A stretch of 34,240 bases of DNA from Acetatifactor sp. (GTDB lineage: Bacteria > Bacillota > Clostridia > Lachnospirales > Lachnospiraceae), in assembly GCA_024403365.1 (NCBI GenBank), contig JAKSRX010000013.1:1-34240 (forward strand), read 5' to 3'. The notes beneath the pieces were generated by a model. It made no database searches and was not told the origin of the DNA. It worked only from the letters and a program-made list of their open reading frames with translations. The first letter of the stretch is position 1. Each line of letters begins with the position of its first letter. Below are positions 16,657 to 23,477 of the stretch, piece by piece. A program made the translations under genes and the position numbers.

Positions 16657-17571
16657 TTAACTCTCCTTTTTCACCTGATCTAATGTTAATTTGTGGAAAT
16701 GTCTTCCACCCATCTTGGTCTCAATGACCTGATCCCACTCACCGAAGTCAGTGTATGCATCCATAGCCGGAGCACTCTTTAAGAAATCAAGGAATCCTTT
16801 CGGAACATCCTTCTTATCGACGCCCAGCAGTCTGTCAATGACTGCACGAATACTCTTCAAATCTACTTTGCTTCCGTTTCTCTCCGGAGTGGCTTTCCAC
16901 CAGCCGCCGTACAATGCTGCCTCGTGGGTATAAGGATCAATGAAGATACCCTCCAAAGTGATCCCGCCATGACAGAGATTGGAAAACTCCAACATACAAC
17001 AGAGGTTCTCCAGTCTGGAAAGCACCCAGGCCGCGTGTATGTACTCCAGTTTGCCGAATGCTCCCAGAGGATACATATTATCACTCTTTTTGAACACCAG
17101 CAGTGCACCGTCATCATTGAGATCAAATCGTGCGATGAGACTGGGCACATAGTTTGCCAGTCCTTTCATATCGGCTTTGGGATACTGCATCTTTGCGATG
17201 TTTTCCAGCATCTTCTGCGCATCCTTGGCCCTTCCGGCGGGAAATACATAGATCACGCTCTCTTTCGCCATATACATCTCTATGCCGTCATCCACCGCAG
17301 TGAAAAGATATTTGATCTCGATAGCCTCGCCGTCATCGGACTGAAAACTCTTTGTCTCTGCATAACTCCACAGTTGCTCTGCAGCATAGGTATCTGTGTT
17401 TTTGCCTGCAGCCGCCGCAAGATACTGCAGCATACTGTTTCTGAATTCACGATATCCTCTCAGTTCTGCATCCGAAAAGTTTTCTTTCGTACCGCAGTAA
17501 GCACAGACCAATTCACCAGCAGGACTGATGGACATTTCTCCGCCGCATTTTCTGCACTTATAAGTTATCAT
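16657..17571 (-). CDS. Zinc-ribbon protein with degenerate kinase-like domain
   Basis: This 304-residue protein begins with a zinc ribbon (Cys6, Cys9, Cys23, Cys26: CRKCGG...CAYCGT). The rest resembles a protein kinase fold that has lost catalysis. GALLVFKKSDNMYPL (155-169) looks like the hinge. NLCHGGITLEGIFIDPYTHEAALYGGWW (198-225) matches the order HGDIKPENILI...LIDFG, with catalytic Asp and DFG missing. DLKSIRAVIDRLLG (237-250) matches the helix that usually follows with D-(V/L)-x-S-(L/I)-G. This kinase reading is my pattern judgement, not an established family. It is coupled to its neighbours: its ATG overlaps the previous stop by 4 bp, and VWA starts 2 bp after it. It probably pairs with the VWA protein. 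Confidence 0.7.
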   Translation of the reverse strand: MITYKCRKCGGEMSISPAGELVCAYCGTKENFSDAELRGYREFRNSMLQYLAAAAGKNTDTYAAEQLWSYAETKSFQSDDGEAIEIKYLFTAVDDGIEMYMAKESVIYVFPAGRAKDAQKMLENIAKMQYPKADMKGLANYVPSLIARFDLNDDGALLVFKKSDNMYPLGAFGKLEYIHAAWVLSRLENLCCMLEFSNLCHGGITLEGIFIDPYTHEAALYGGWWKATPERNGSKVDLKSIRAVIDRLLGVDKKDVPKGFLDFLKSAPAMDAYTDFGEWDQVIETKMGGRHFHKLTLDQVKKES

Positions 17572-18770
17572 TTACGTGCCTCTTTTCTCTTCTGCAGCTG
17601 TCGCAGTTTCAGATTGGTCTGATAGAAATCCTTCGCAGAACAACCTGCACGTCCGCCGCCGGCACAAGCACAAGCGCAGGCGCATGCACAAGCACAGGAA
17701 CTGTGTGCACAACTGGAACGTGTCGTGCTCGAAGATGTATATGTAGGTCTGGGACGAGCGACTCTTACGGTATCAACTACCACATAGGAGTTAGGACCGC
17801 CATAGGCATAGGTTCCCTTGGTCTTATATTTCAGTGCTCCCTTATCTTCGGGTTTTACCTTATCTTCGCGGATCACTTCTTCACTCTTGATCATACTGCG
17901 GCCGCAATAAGCACACTTATCCTCGCCTTCCTGACGAACACCGCCACAACCCTGACACTCCGGCCAGTAAACGATCTTCTTACGGGTGATCTTGGTTTCA
18001 TATACCGTTCCAAGATTTGCGGTATTATTGTAGGAAGCTGCAGAAATACAAACTACGATCACGATGATAAACAAGATGACCACAAAAAATCCGATAATAG
18101 CAGGTGCTGCATCGTCCGACCCGCTCTCGGTCTGGCCGGCACGTACAATATACTTCGTTTCATCAAAAGCAAAAGCCTCGTTGGGATAGATCACTCTGAT
18201 GGGATATCTTTCACCCATATCCAGAGAAGTATTCCACACCGCATATCCGTCGATGATGGTTGCTGCAGGTGACCAGCTGTCAGCCTTATCGATGTTCCAT
18301 CTGATCATCAGGTTGTCTACCTTGATCTCATCGAACCAACCGGGGGTAAACTCATACAGGGTCTGACCTTCCTCTACATTCATCTCATACATATAATCCT
18401 GTGTAATCTGAAACTCAAAGGAAACGATCTCATCCTTATAGTACTTTTTGTCAAAAGTGATCTTCGCCCAAGAACCGGAACTCTTCAACTGGCTGATGGA
18501 ACGAATGGTATCGGTAAGTGCCGTATAGTCGCTACCGTGGCTGTTGGGAGTACCGACCTGTACCCACTCCAGGGGGCCTTCCGAAGAAGAATCCAATACC
18601 TTCCAATCAATATGATAGGTCATGGTCAGAGTCGCATCCTCATTCACATCTACATCGATGATATAGTTGATGATCTCGTCTAAGGGTGCCGCCTTAACTG
18701 TAACGGAAAGCATCATACATGTCAGGATCGCGCACAGACAAAGTCCGAAAGTCTTAATCATTCTTTTCAT
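17568..18770 (-). CDS. DUF2207-like membrane protein with zinc ribbon and Cys-Ala repeat tail
   Basis: This 400-residue protein has a signal peptide (1-27), an extracytoplasmic beta-rich domain (about 30-215) resembling DUF2207 (INYIIDVDVNEDATLTMTYHI), one membrane helix (about 223-246), then a cytosolic part. The latter holds a zinc ribbon (Cys272, 275, 286, 289) and a striking tail at 352-378. There Cys354 is followed by six alternating Cys-Ala pairs (Cys359 to Ala370), GGGRAG and Cys377, eight Cys in all. The predicted cytosolic place of the tail makes it accessible to the radical SAM enzyme encoded just upstream, whose gene overlaps this one by 17 bp. It may be a modification substrate or a metal-binding tail; neither is shown. 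AAGGAGGATGACAG precedes the ATG. Confidence 0.8.
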   Translation of the reverse strand: MKRMIKTFGLCLCAILTCMMLSVTVKAAPLDEIINYIIDVDVNEDATLTMTYHIDWKVLDSSSEGPLEWVQVGTPNSHGSDYTALTDTIRSISQLKSSGSWAKITFDKKYYKDEIVSFEFQITQDYMYEMNVEEGQTLYEFTPGWFDEIKVDNLMIRWNIDKADSWSPAATIIDGYAVWNTSLDMGERYPIRVIYPNEAFAFDETKYIVRAGQTESGSDDAAPAIIGFFVVILFIIVIVVCISAASYNNTANLGTVYETKITRKKIVYWPECQGCGGVRQEGEDKCAYCGRSMIKSEEVIREDKVKPEDKGALKYKTKGTYAYGGPNSYVVVDTVRVARPRPTYTSSSTTRSSCAHSSCACACACACACAGGGRAGCSAKDFYQTNLKLRQLQKRKEARK

Positions 18771-20136
18771 CTGTCATCCTCCTTAAAGGGCAAAGGCCCA
18801 GCATATTTGCAGAGTATTCTCTGCGCTTTGTACAGTTTTCGCTCTCCCAGATCGTCTTCCAATCATCGGTAAGCATATTGCCCAGTACATCGCCGGAAAG
18901 CCAGCTCTGACAAGGCACTACATTACCCGCAGGGGTGATCGCCATATTGCTCAGACATGCGCCGCAGGTAGGTGCTACGATACCCAGTTCCTCGCAGAAA
19001 CTGTCCTCTACCCATCCGGGGGAAGTAAAACTGATCTCCATACCGTTGGCAAAGCAATACTCCGCTGCCCCCTTCAAAACTGCCTTGATCTCCTCAGTGG
19101 ACAGCTGAAGCTGCTCAGATGCCTCATTCAAAGCATTACCGGTAGTGATCAAGCCGGAACAGGTAACATACTGCACACCTTTTTCATGCAGGAATGCAAG
19201 TGTCTTCACATAATCCTTATTCAGGGTACAAAGAGGTGTATTGATGCTGACGCTGATACCGGCCTCCAGAGCATTCTCGATACCCTTAACGGTGTCTTCA
19301 AACTTAGCCGCACCAACCAGCTTGTTATGTACTTCCGCATCGCAGGAATAGAAAGTGATCTGCATGCTGTCCAGAGAAGCCGCCTTCAACTTCTCGCACA
19401 ATTCCTTGGTCACTCTGATACCATTGGTGTTCAATCTTGTTACAAACCACTTCGCATGCTCTATCAGAAGCACAAGATCTTCTCTCATGGTAGGCTCACC
19501 GCCGGTAAATGTAAGCTGAGGAATACCTTCCACTCTGCACTTGTCGATGATCTTCATCCACTCCTTGGTGGTAAGTTCCGCTTCCTCTGCCTGCTTCTGA
19601 CCAGCTGCATAGCAATGAACACACTGCTGATTACAGTGCCACTTACCTTCTTTGGTCATAGCACTCACCATCAGATCCATTCTGTGAGGTGCACGCATAT
19701 AAGGTGCATACTCACCCATGGTCATATAGCCGATGGTCTCATCTACAGTCTCTCTGTATGCCACCTGCTTGAAGGCATTCATGATCCTGTAAATGTCATT
19801 CTTCAGTCTCTTCTTGCTGACAAAAGGATACACTCTCTGCGCCTTCTTAGCAGCTGTTGTCATAATGCTCTCGGCTTCTTCGTCTGTGATCTCTCTTCCG
19901 CTGTAACGATTCACCTCACGAATGAATTCAGCCAGCAAAATACTCCAGGATACATTGACAGGAACAATATCCTGGCCATTTATGATCGCTACGCTCTCTC
20001 CGATCTGTCCGCCATCATATTTAGGCGGGATCATATGGATACGTACCACTCCGGGCCCTTCGGGATTCAGGGTCGTATGTAATACTTCGTTGAAATTCGT
20101 TTCCGCATATTTTCTTTCTCTGCGTGTGTTTTTCAT
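18754..20136 (-). CDS. Radical SAM enzyme with SPASM-like C-terminal cysteines
   Basis: This 460-residue enzyme has the radical SAM cluster motif CNQQCVHCY (Cys168, 172, 175), the SAM-binding TGGEP (211-215) and a C-terminal set of cysteines (391, 394, 409, 435, 449) with CGACLSNMAITPAGNVVPCQ, as in SPASM auxiliary iron-sulfur domains. SPASM enzymes commonly modify peptides or proteins, for example by thioether formation. About 160 N-terminal residues precede the barrel; IINGQDIVPVNVSWSILLAEFI within them loosely recalls PqqD-like peptide-binding modules, which I cannot confirm. It is the first gene of the operon and overlaps the Cys-Ala-tail gene by 17 bp. The start at 20136 has AAGGAGGAG upstream; earlier in-frame ATGs (20160, 20205) would put this site inside the gene. 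Confidence 0.88.
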   Translation of the reverse strand: MKNTRRERKYAETNFNEVLHTTLNPEGPGVVRIHMIPPKYDGGQIGESVAIINGQDIVPVNVSWSILLAEFIREVNRYSGREITDEEAESIMTTAAKKAQRVYPFVSKKRLKNDIYRIMNAFKQVAYRETVDETIGYMTMGEYAPYMRAPHRMDLMVSAMTKEGKWHCNQQCVHCYAAGQKQAEEAELTTKEWMKIIDKCRVEGIPQLTFTGGEPTMREDLVLLIEHAKWFVTRLNTNGIRVTKELCEKLKAASLDSMQITFYSCDAEVHNKLVGAAKFEDTVKGIENALEAGISVSINTPLCTLNKDYVKTLAFLHEKGVQYVTCSGLITTGNALNEASEQLQLSTEEIKAVLKGAAEYCFANGMEISFTSPGWVEDSFCEELGIVAPTCGACLSNMAITPAGNVVPCQSWLSGDVLGNMLTDDWKTIWESENCTKRREYSANMLGLCPLRRMTDEKND

Positions 20137-20175
20137 CGAATTCTCACTCCTCCTTCTCATAAAACTCCAAATAAT

Positions 20176-20205
20176 ATTATAGCACAAAAGAAGAGGCTGC
20201 CACAA
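20176..20205 (-). promoter_or_regulatory. Promoter of the radical SAM/VWA/purA-like operon
   Basis: On the minus strand TTGTGG (20205-20200), 18 bases and TATAAT (20181-20176) with a TGC extension. The -35 lies inside the stem of the symporter terminator, so the promoter starts where the previous unit ends. Confidence 0.5.
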
Positions 20206-20218
20206 GTGTGGCAGCCTC
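20186..20218 (-). terminator. Terminator of the symporter gene
   Basis: GAGGCTGCCACA (20193-20204) pairs perfectly with TGTGGCAGCCTC (20207-20218), loop of two bases. On the minus strand TTCTTTTG follows the stem. It lies 24 bp after the symporter stop. Confidence 0.85.
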
Positions 20219-20241
20219 GAAAAAGCTAAATATATGTCGGA

Positions 20242-21774
20242 TTATTCTTCGCCGTTCTTAACAGCTGCAGCCATCTCACTCTGGATAGCGGGATCATAAG
20301 AAAGCATAGGCTCAACATCGGTCTTGCCCTTGATCTTACGATCAACATAGTTGCTGGTCAGTTTCAGAACCACAGGGGTCAGTGCAAGTACACCGATCAA
20401 GTTGGGGATCATCATCAGACCATTGAAGGTATCTGAAATATCCCAAGCAAGTGAGTTCTCAAGCAGTGCACCGGAGATGATCATCAGGCAGAAAATAATT
20501 CTGTAAACCTTAGCACCTGTAATACCTGCAAGGTACTCAACAGCCTTGGAACCGTAATGAGACCATCCCATAACAGTGGTAAATGCAAAGAGCAGAACTG
20601 CTACAGCGATGAACCACTCACCGGGCTTACCAAAGATTCCGCCAAATGCCTTAGCAACAAGAGTTGCACTGTCTACGTCGCCTACGGGAGCACCGGTAGA
20701 AAGATCGATGTAACCGGAAGACAGACATACGATAGCGGTCATAGTACAAACGATAATGGTATCAGCGAATACCTCGAAGATACCCCACAGACCCTGTTTT
20801 ACAGGCTCCTTAACGTTGGAGTTGGAATGAACCATAACGGAAGAACCAAGACCTGCCTCATTAGAGAAGATACCTCTCTTACAACCATTCTTGATTGCAA
20901 GACTCAGTGCGGTACCTGCTGCACCACCGGCAACAGCCTTTGCACCGAATGCAAACTTAAAGATGGAAGCAAACATAGCACCGATGGTTGAAATATGACA
21001 GAACATAATGATCAGGGAGCCGATAACATATACGATAGCCATGAAAGGAACGACTCTCTCTGCTACTGCTGCGATTCTCTTCAGACCGCCAAGGATAATG
21101 AATCCACCTACGATCATAAGAGTGAAACCGATGAACCATCTTACCAGAGAAACACCTGCGATGGCAGGAACTACCATATTGCTGAAGAATGCAGATTCGA
21201 TATTCAAGGTGATCTTGTTGATCTGACCAAGGTTACCGATACCGAAGGAAGCAAGAACTGCAAAGCAAGCAAATACTACTGCAAGGATCTTACCAACGGT
21301 CTTCATTCCCTTATAGGATCCCAGACCATCCTTCAGATAGTACATAGGGCCGCCGGACCACTCGTTCTCAGCGTTCTTACGGCGATAGTAGATACCGAGA
21401 ATGTTCTCGGAGTAGTTGGTCATCATACCAAGCAATGCTGCAACCCACATCCAGAATACTGCACCGGGACCACCGACACAGATAGCTGCTGCAACACCGG
21501 CGATGTTACCGGTACCGATGGTAGCTGCAAGTGCGGTACAGAGTGCCTGGAACTGAGAAACAGCACCAACCTCTGACTTGTTGTGTGTATCCTTGTGGAA
21601 TACGGTTGCGATGGTTTTGGACCACCAATGCTTCAGATGTGAAAACTGGAAGAATTTGGTGATGACGGTACAGGTAACACCGGTACCAAGCAACAGTACG
21701 ATTGCAAACCAACCCCAAGCGAAGCTGTTTACAACGTCATTGACTGCTGCAACCTGATCTAAAAAGTTGCTCAT
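20242..21774 (-). CDS. Alanine/glycine:cation symporter (AGCS family)
   Basis: This 510-residue polytopic transporter has about ten or more membrane helices and takes up alanine or glycine with sodium or protons. Family blocks include AALAATIGTGNIAGVAAAICVGGPGAVFWMWVAALLGMMTNYSEN (substrate and ion site, with the PGA-FWMW signature), GGPMYYLKDGL, GIFSNEAGLGSSVMVHS and GWSHYGSKAVEYLAG. I chose the ATG at 21774, preceded by CAGGAGA; a longer frame to 21828 runs into the riboswitch. The glycine riboswitch directly upstream suggests glycine is a substrate or signal. It is monocistronic, with a strong terminator. Confidence 0.95.
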   Translation of the reverse strand: MSNFLDQVAAVNDVVNSFAWGWFAIVLLLGTGVTCTVITKFFQFSHLKHWWSKTIATVFHKDTHNKSEVGAVSQFQALCTALAATIGTGNIAGVAAAICVGGPGAVFWMWVAALLGMMTNYSENILGIYYRRKNAENEWSGGPMYYLKDGLGSYKGMKTVGKILAVVFACFAVLASFGIGNLGQINKITLNIESAFFSNMVVPAIAGVSLVRWFIGFTLMIVGGFIILGGLKRIAAVAERVVPFMAIVYVIGSLIIMFCHISTIGAMFASIFKFAFGAKAVAGGAAGTALSLAIKNGCKRGIFSNEAGLGSSVMVHSNSNVKEPVKQGLWGIFEVFADTIIVCTMTAIVCLSSGYIDLSTGAPVGDVDSATLVAKAFGGIFGKPGEWFIAVAVLLFAFTTVMGWSHYGSKAVEYLAGITGAKVYRIIFCLMIISGALLENSLAWDISDTFNGLMMIPNLIGVLALTPVVLKLTSNYVDRKIKGKTDVEPMLSYDPAIQSEMAAAVKNGEE

Positions 21775-21786
21775 ATAAAATCTCCT

Positions 21787-21890
21787 GTTCTGTCCTTTTG
21801 CCTGAGAGATTACCGCCAATGTGCGCATTATCTAATATTTTGGTCGGTTTTACACCTTCGGCGCCCTATTTTTCAGAGACTCTCCAGAAC
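21787..21890 (-). promoter_or_regulatory. Glycine riboswitch, single aptamer
   Basis: On the minus strand the RNA contains GGAGAG (21885-21880), GGCGCCGAAGG (about 21866-21856) and CTCTCAGGCAAAAGGAC (21807-21791), the conserved core of the glycine (gcvT) aptamer. GTTCT at the start and AGAAC at the end pair to close the structure. Most glycine riboswitches have two tandem aptamers; no second copy is visible in the 100 bases on either side. The symporter ribosome binding site follows within a few bases and there is no terminator hairpin, so control is probably at translation start. Whether glycine turns the gene on or off cannot be read from the sequence. Confidence 0.9.
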
Positions 21891-21988
21891 TTGCGCAACT
21901 GTAGAATATCATACAAAAATCTGTTTTGCAACAAAATATTTCATCTAATTAAAGTGTTACAACAGGAAAGTTTTAGTGCGCTGTATTT

Positions 21989-23209
21989 TCAAATATATCT
22001 CTGTAAAAATCCCATACTTGTACTGATATCCATGAAGGAATCTAAGTATACTAACTCACTGAATCGACCATCCAGATACAGGCAAACAGCCAGATCCTTT
22101 TCCTGACTTTGCCAAATCTCCAAGGTGCCATCCCCCCAGGGAAGTTCTTCGGAAAAACAGAAGGATTCATCTGCCGTCCCGTCCTGTAAATAACGATGCA
22201 GCATCTCTCTGACAAATGTCGTTCTGCGTTCCCTCTCCTCTTTTGTTCCTGTCACAGGTAGATTGATCAATGGCTTCATCGCTTCCCACAAAATATCATT
22301 ACCCTTTGTCTCAAGCGACTGCAGGAGCACCTGATGATGAATTTCACTGACAGCAAGTCTTCGCCTCTCCGCTGCCTCTCCGAATATATCAAATCTCCAA
22401 TCGTGCAAAGAGCTGAAGATCCTGCTCATGGAATCATTATTGATTTCTACTCGGATCCATTGGTCCGTGATATCTAAGACCCTGCGCTCCGCTGTCTCTT
22501 TCTGAACGAATTCCAGACTAATGCCAAGAATGATTCTGTCCGCTTCCTCCGCACGATCCCACTCCATCAGGTCAACACACTTTTCCGTTTCATCCGACTC
22601 ATCCCAGATAAAGGTACGTCTGTGTCGAAATCCTACTGCCTGCAGTTCCTGTATAGCCAGTTCCAGATTACCGGGGACATTCTCTCTCTTTGAAACCATC
22701 TGTCTCTCCCGGGGCATCAGTTTATTATCAATATCATAATACTCATCAAGCAATCTGCCTTTCCATGCCAAAGGCTCCAGTTCTACCGACCAATCCCCGA
22801 CTGTGATCTCTCCAGACATCTCATTGCTCCATCCTGCGTACAATGTGACCTCCGTTTCCACCGGCACTGTCTGATTCCAATCTCCGTCATCCATCTTTCT
22901 GAGCACCAGTCTGGAAACCGCTGCCAGATACCAGATGGTCGATTCTTCCTCACCGATAAATGCTCCCACCCAGATATTCTGCTTCAGATCCTCTGTATTC
23001 ACGCTTTTCCGCCCCACACCGATTTGCACCAGATGATTTCTCTTAAGGAGCACCATTAGGGAATCGGAACGCTTCTCCAGAATATCCTGTCGCCGGATCT
23101 GCACCGACTTCCCCTCCTCGTTCTCCTGTTTCATGGTCTCCAGAAATGCCATCATTTTCCCTTCCTGTACGCTTCCCTCTGCAGCGATCTGTCTGATTCG
23201 TAATCCCAT
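21989..23209 (-). CDS. Hypothetical protein, 406 residues
   Basis: I do not recognise this protein. It is soluble, acidic and Trp-rich, without signal peptide or membrane helix. The N-terminal half (about 1-150) contains beta-rich segments such as DSLMVLLKRNHLVQIGVG and STIWYLAAVSRLVLRKM. A central stretch (about 165-250) is highly charged. The C-terminal half looks helical, then ends with GTLEIWQSQEKDLAVCLYLDGRFSELVYLDSF. AAAAGGAGACC precedes the ATG at 23209. It lies downstream of the GIY-YIG gene on the same strand, but a terminator and a repeat-containing spacer separate them. No terminator is seen between its stop and the symporter riboswitch. Confidence 0.75.
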   Translation of the reverse strand: MGLRIRQIAAEGSVQEGKMMAFLETMKQENEEGKSVQIRRQDILEKRSDSLMVLLKRNHLVQIGVGRKSVNTEDLKQNIWVGAFIGEEESTIWYLAAVSRLVLRKMDDGDWNQTVPVETEVTLYAGWSNEMSGEITVGDWSVELEPLAWKGRLLDEYYDIDNKLMPRERQMVSKRENVPGNLELAIQELQAVGFRHRRTFIWDESDETEKCVDLMEWDRAEEADRIILGISLEFVQKETAERRVLDITDQWIRVEINNDSMSRIFSSLHDWRFDIFGEAAERRRLAVSEIHHQVLLQSLETKGNDILWEAMKPLINLPVTGTKEERERRTTFVREMLHRYLQDGTADESFCFSEELPWGDGTLEIWQSQEKDLAVCLYLDGRFSELVYLDSFMDISTSMGFLQRYI

Positions 23210-23228
23210 ACCCTAGGTCTCCTTTTCT

Positions 23229-23253
23229 ACTATACTCCTGCCGATTCATCGGC
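23229..23253 (-). promoter_or_regulatory. Palindrome and possible -10 before the 406-residue gene
   Basis: GCCGAT-TC-ATCGGC (23240-23253) is a perfect 6-bp inverted repeat. On the minus strand it is followed by TATAGT (23234-23229), a possible -10, then the ribosome binding site. The palindrome would fall in the promoter spacer, where a repressor could block transcription. No clear -35. Confidence 0.35.
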
Positions 23254-23346
23254 TCACCATAAGTGTAGCAAAGGCTGACGCATACTCCAATGTGTTCTGA
23301 GCCTGCAAACATATCGGAGAAAAATTTATTTTTTCCCTTGAAAATA

Positions 23347-23419
23347 TTACTCTCCCCCTTTCATTTCTTACTTTCCGTCTTACAAAAATAACTCTCCGGG
23401 AAAGTTTTTTTAATCTTCC
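23347..23419 (-). repeat. Phased 9-bp direct repeats, 21-bp period
   Basis: TTACTCTCC (23347-23355), TTACTTTCC (23368-23376) and TAACTCTCC (23389-23397) start exactly 21 bp apart. A degenerate copy, TAATCTTCC, is at 23411-23419. On the minus strand they read GGAGAGTAA/GGAAAGTAA/GGAGAGTTA. A 9-bp motif with a 12-bp spacer is the layout of LytTR-type response-regulator sites, and AGAGTTA is near the LytTR half-site core. They lie 140-210 bp upstream of the 406-residue gene. Confidence 0.5.
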
Positions 23420-23427
23420 CCACACAT

Positions 23428-23464
23428 ACAAAAACCTTCCGGTGATTGATTCACCGAAAGGTTT
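23428..23464 (-). terminator. Terminator of the GIY-YIG gene
   Basis: On the minus strand AAACCTTTCGGTGA pairs with TCACCGGAAGGTTT (one mismatch) around a 5-base loop and ends in a short T-run. It begins 13 bp after the stop codon. Confidence 0.8.
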
Positions 23465-23477
23465 CTTGTGCTTTTCT

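Noticed and set aside
17640..17705. Short GCACAA/GCGCAGGC-like repeats as a CRISPR or microsatellite
   Set aside because: The repeats are the codons of the Cys-Ala tail, in frame and with varied synonymous codons, so selection is on the protein.
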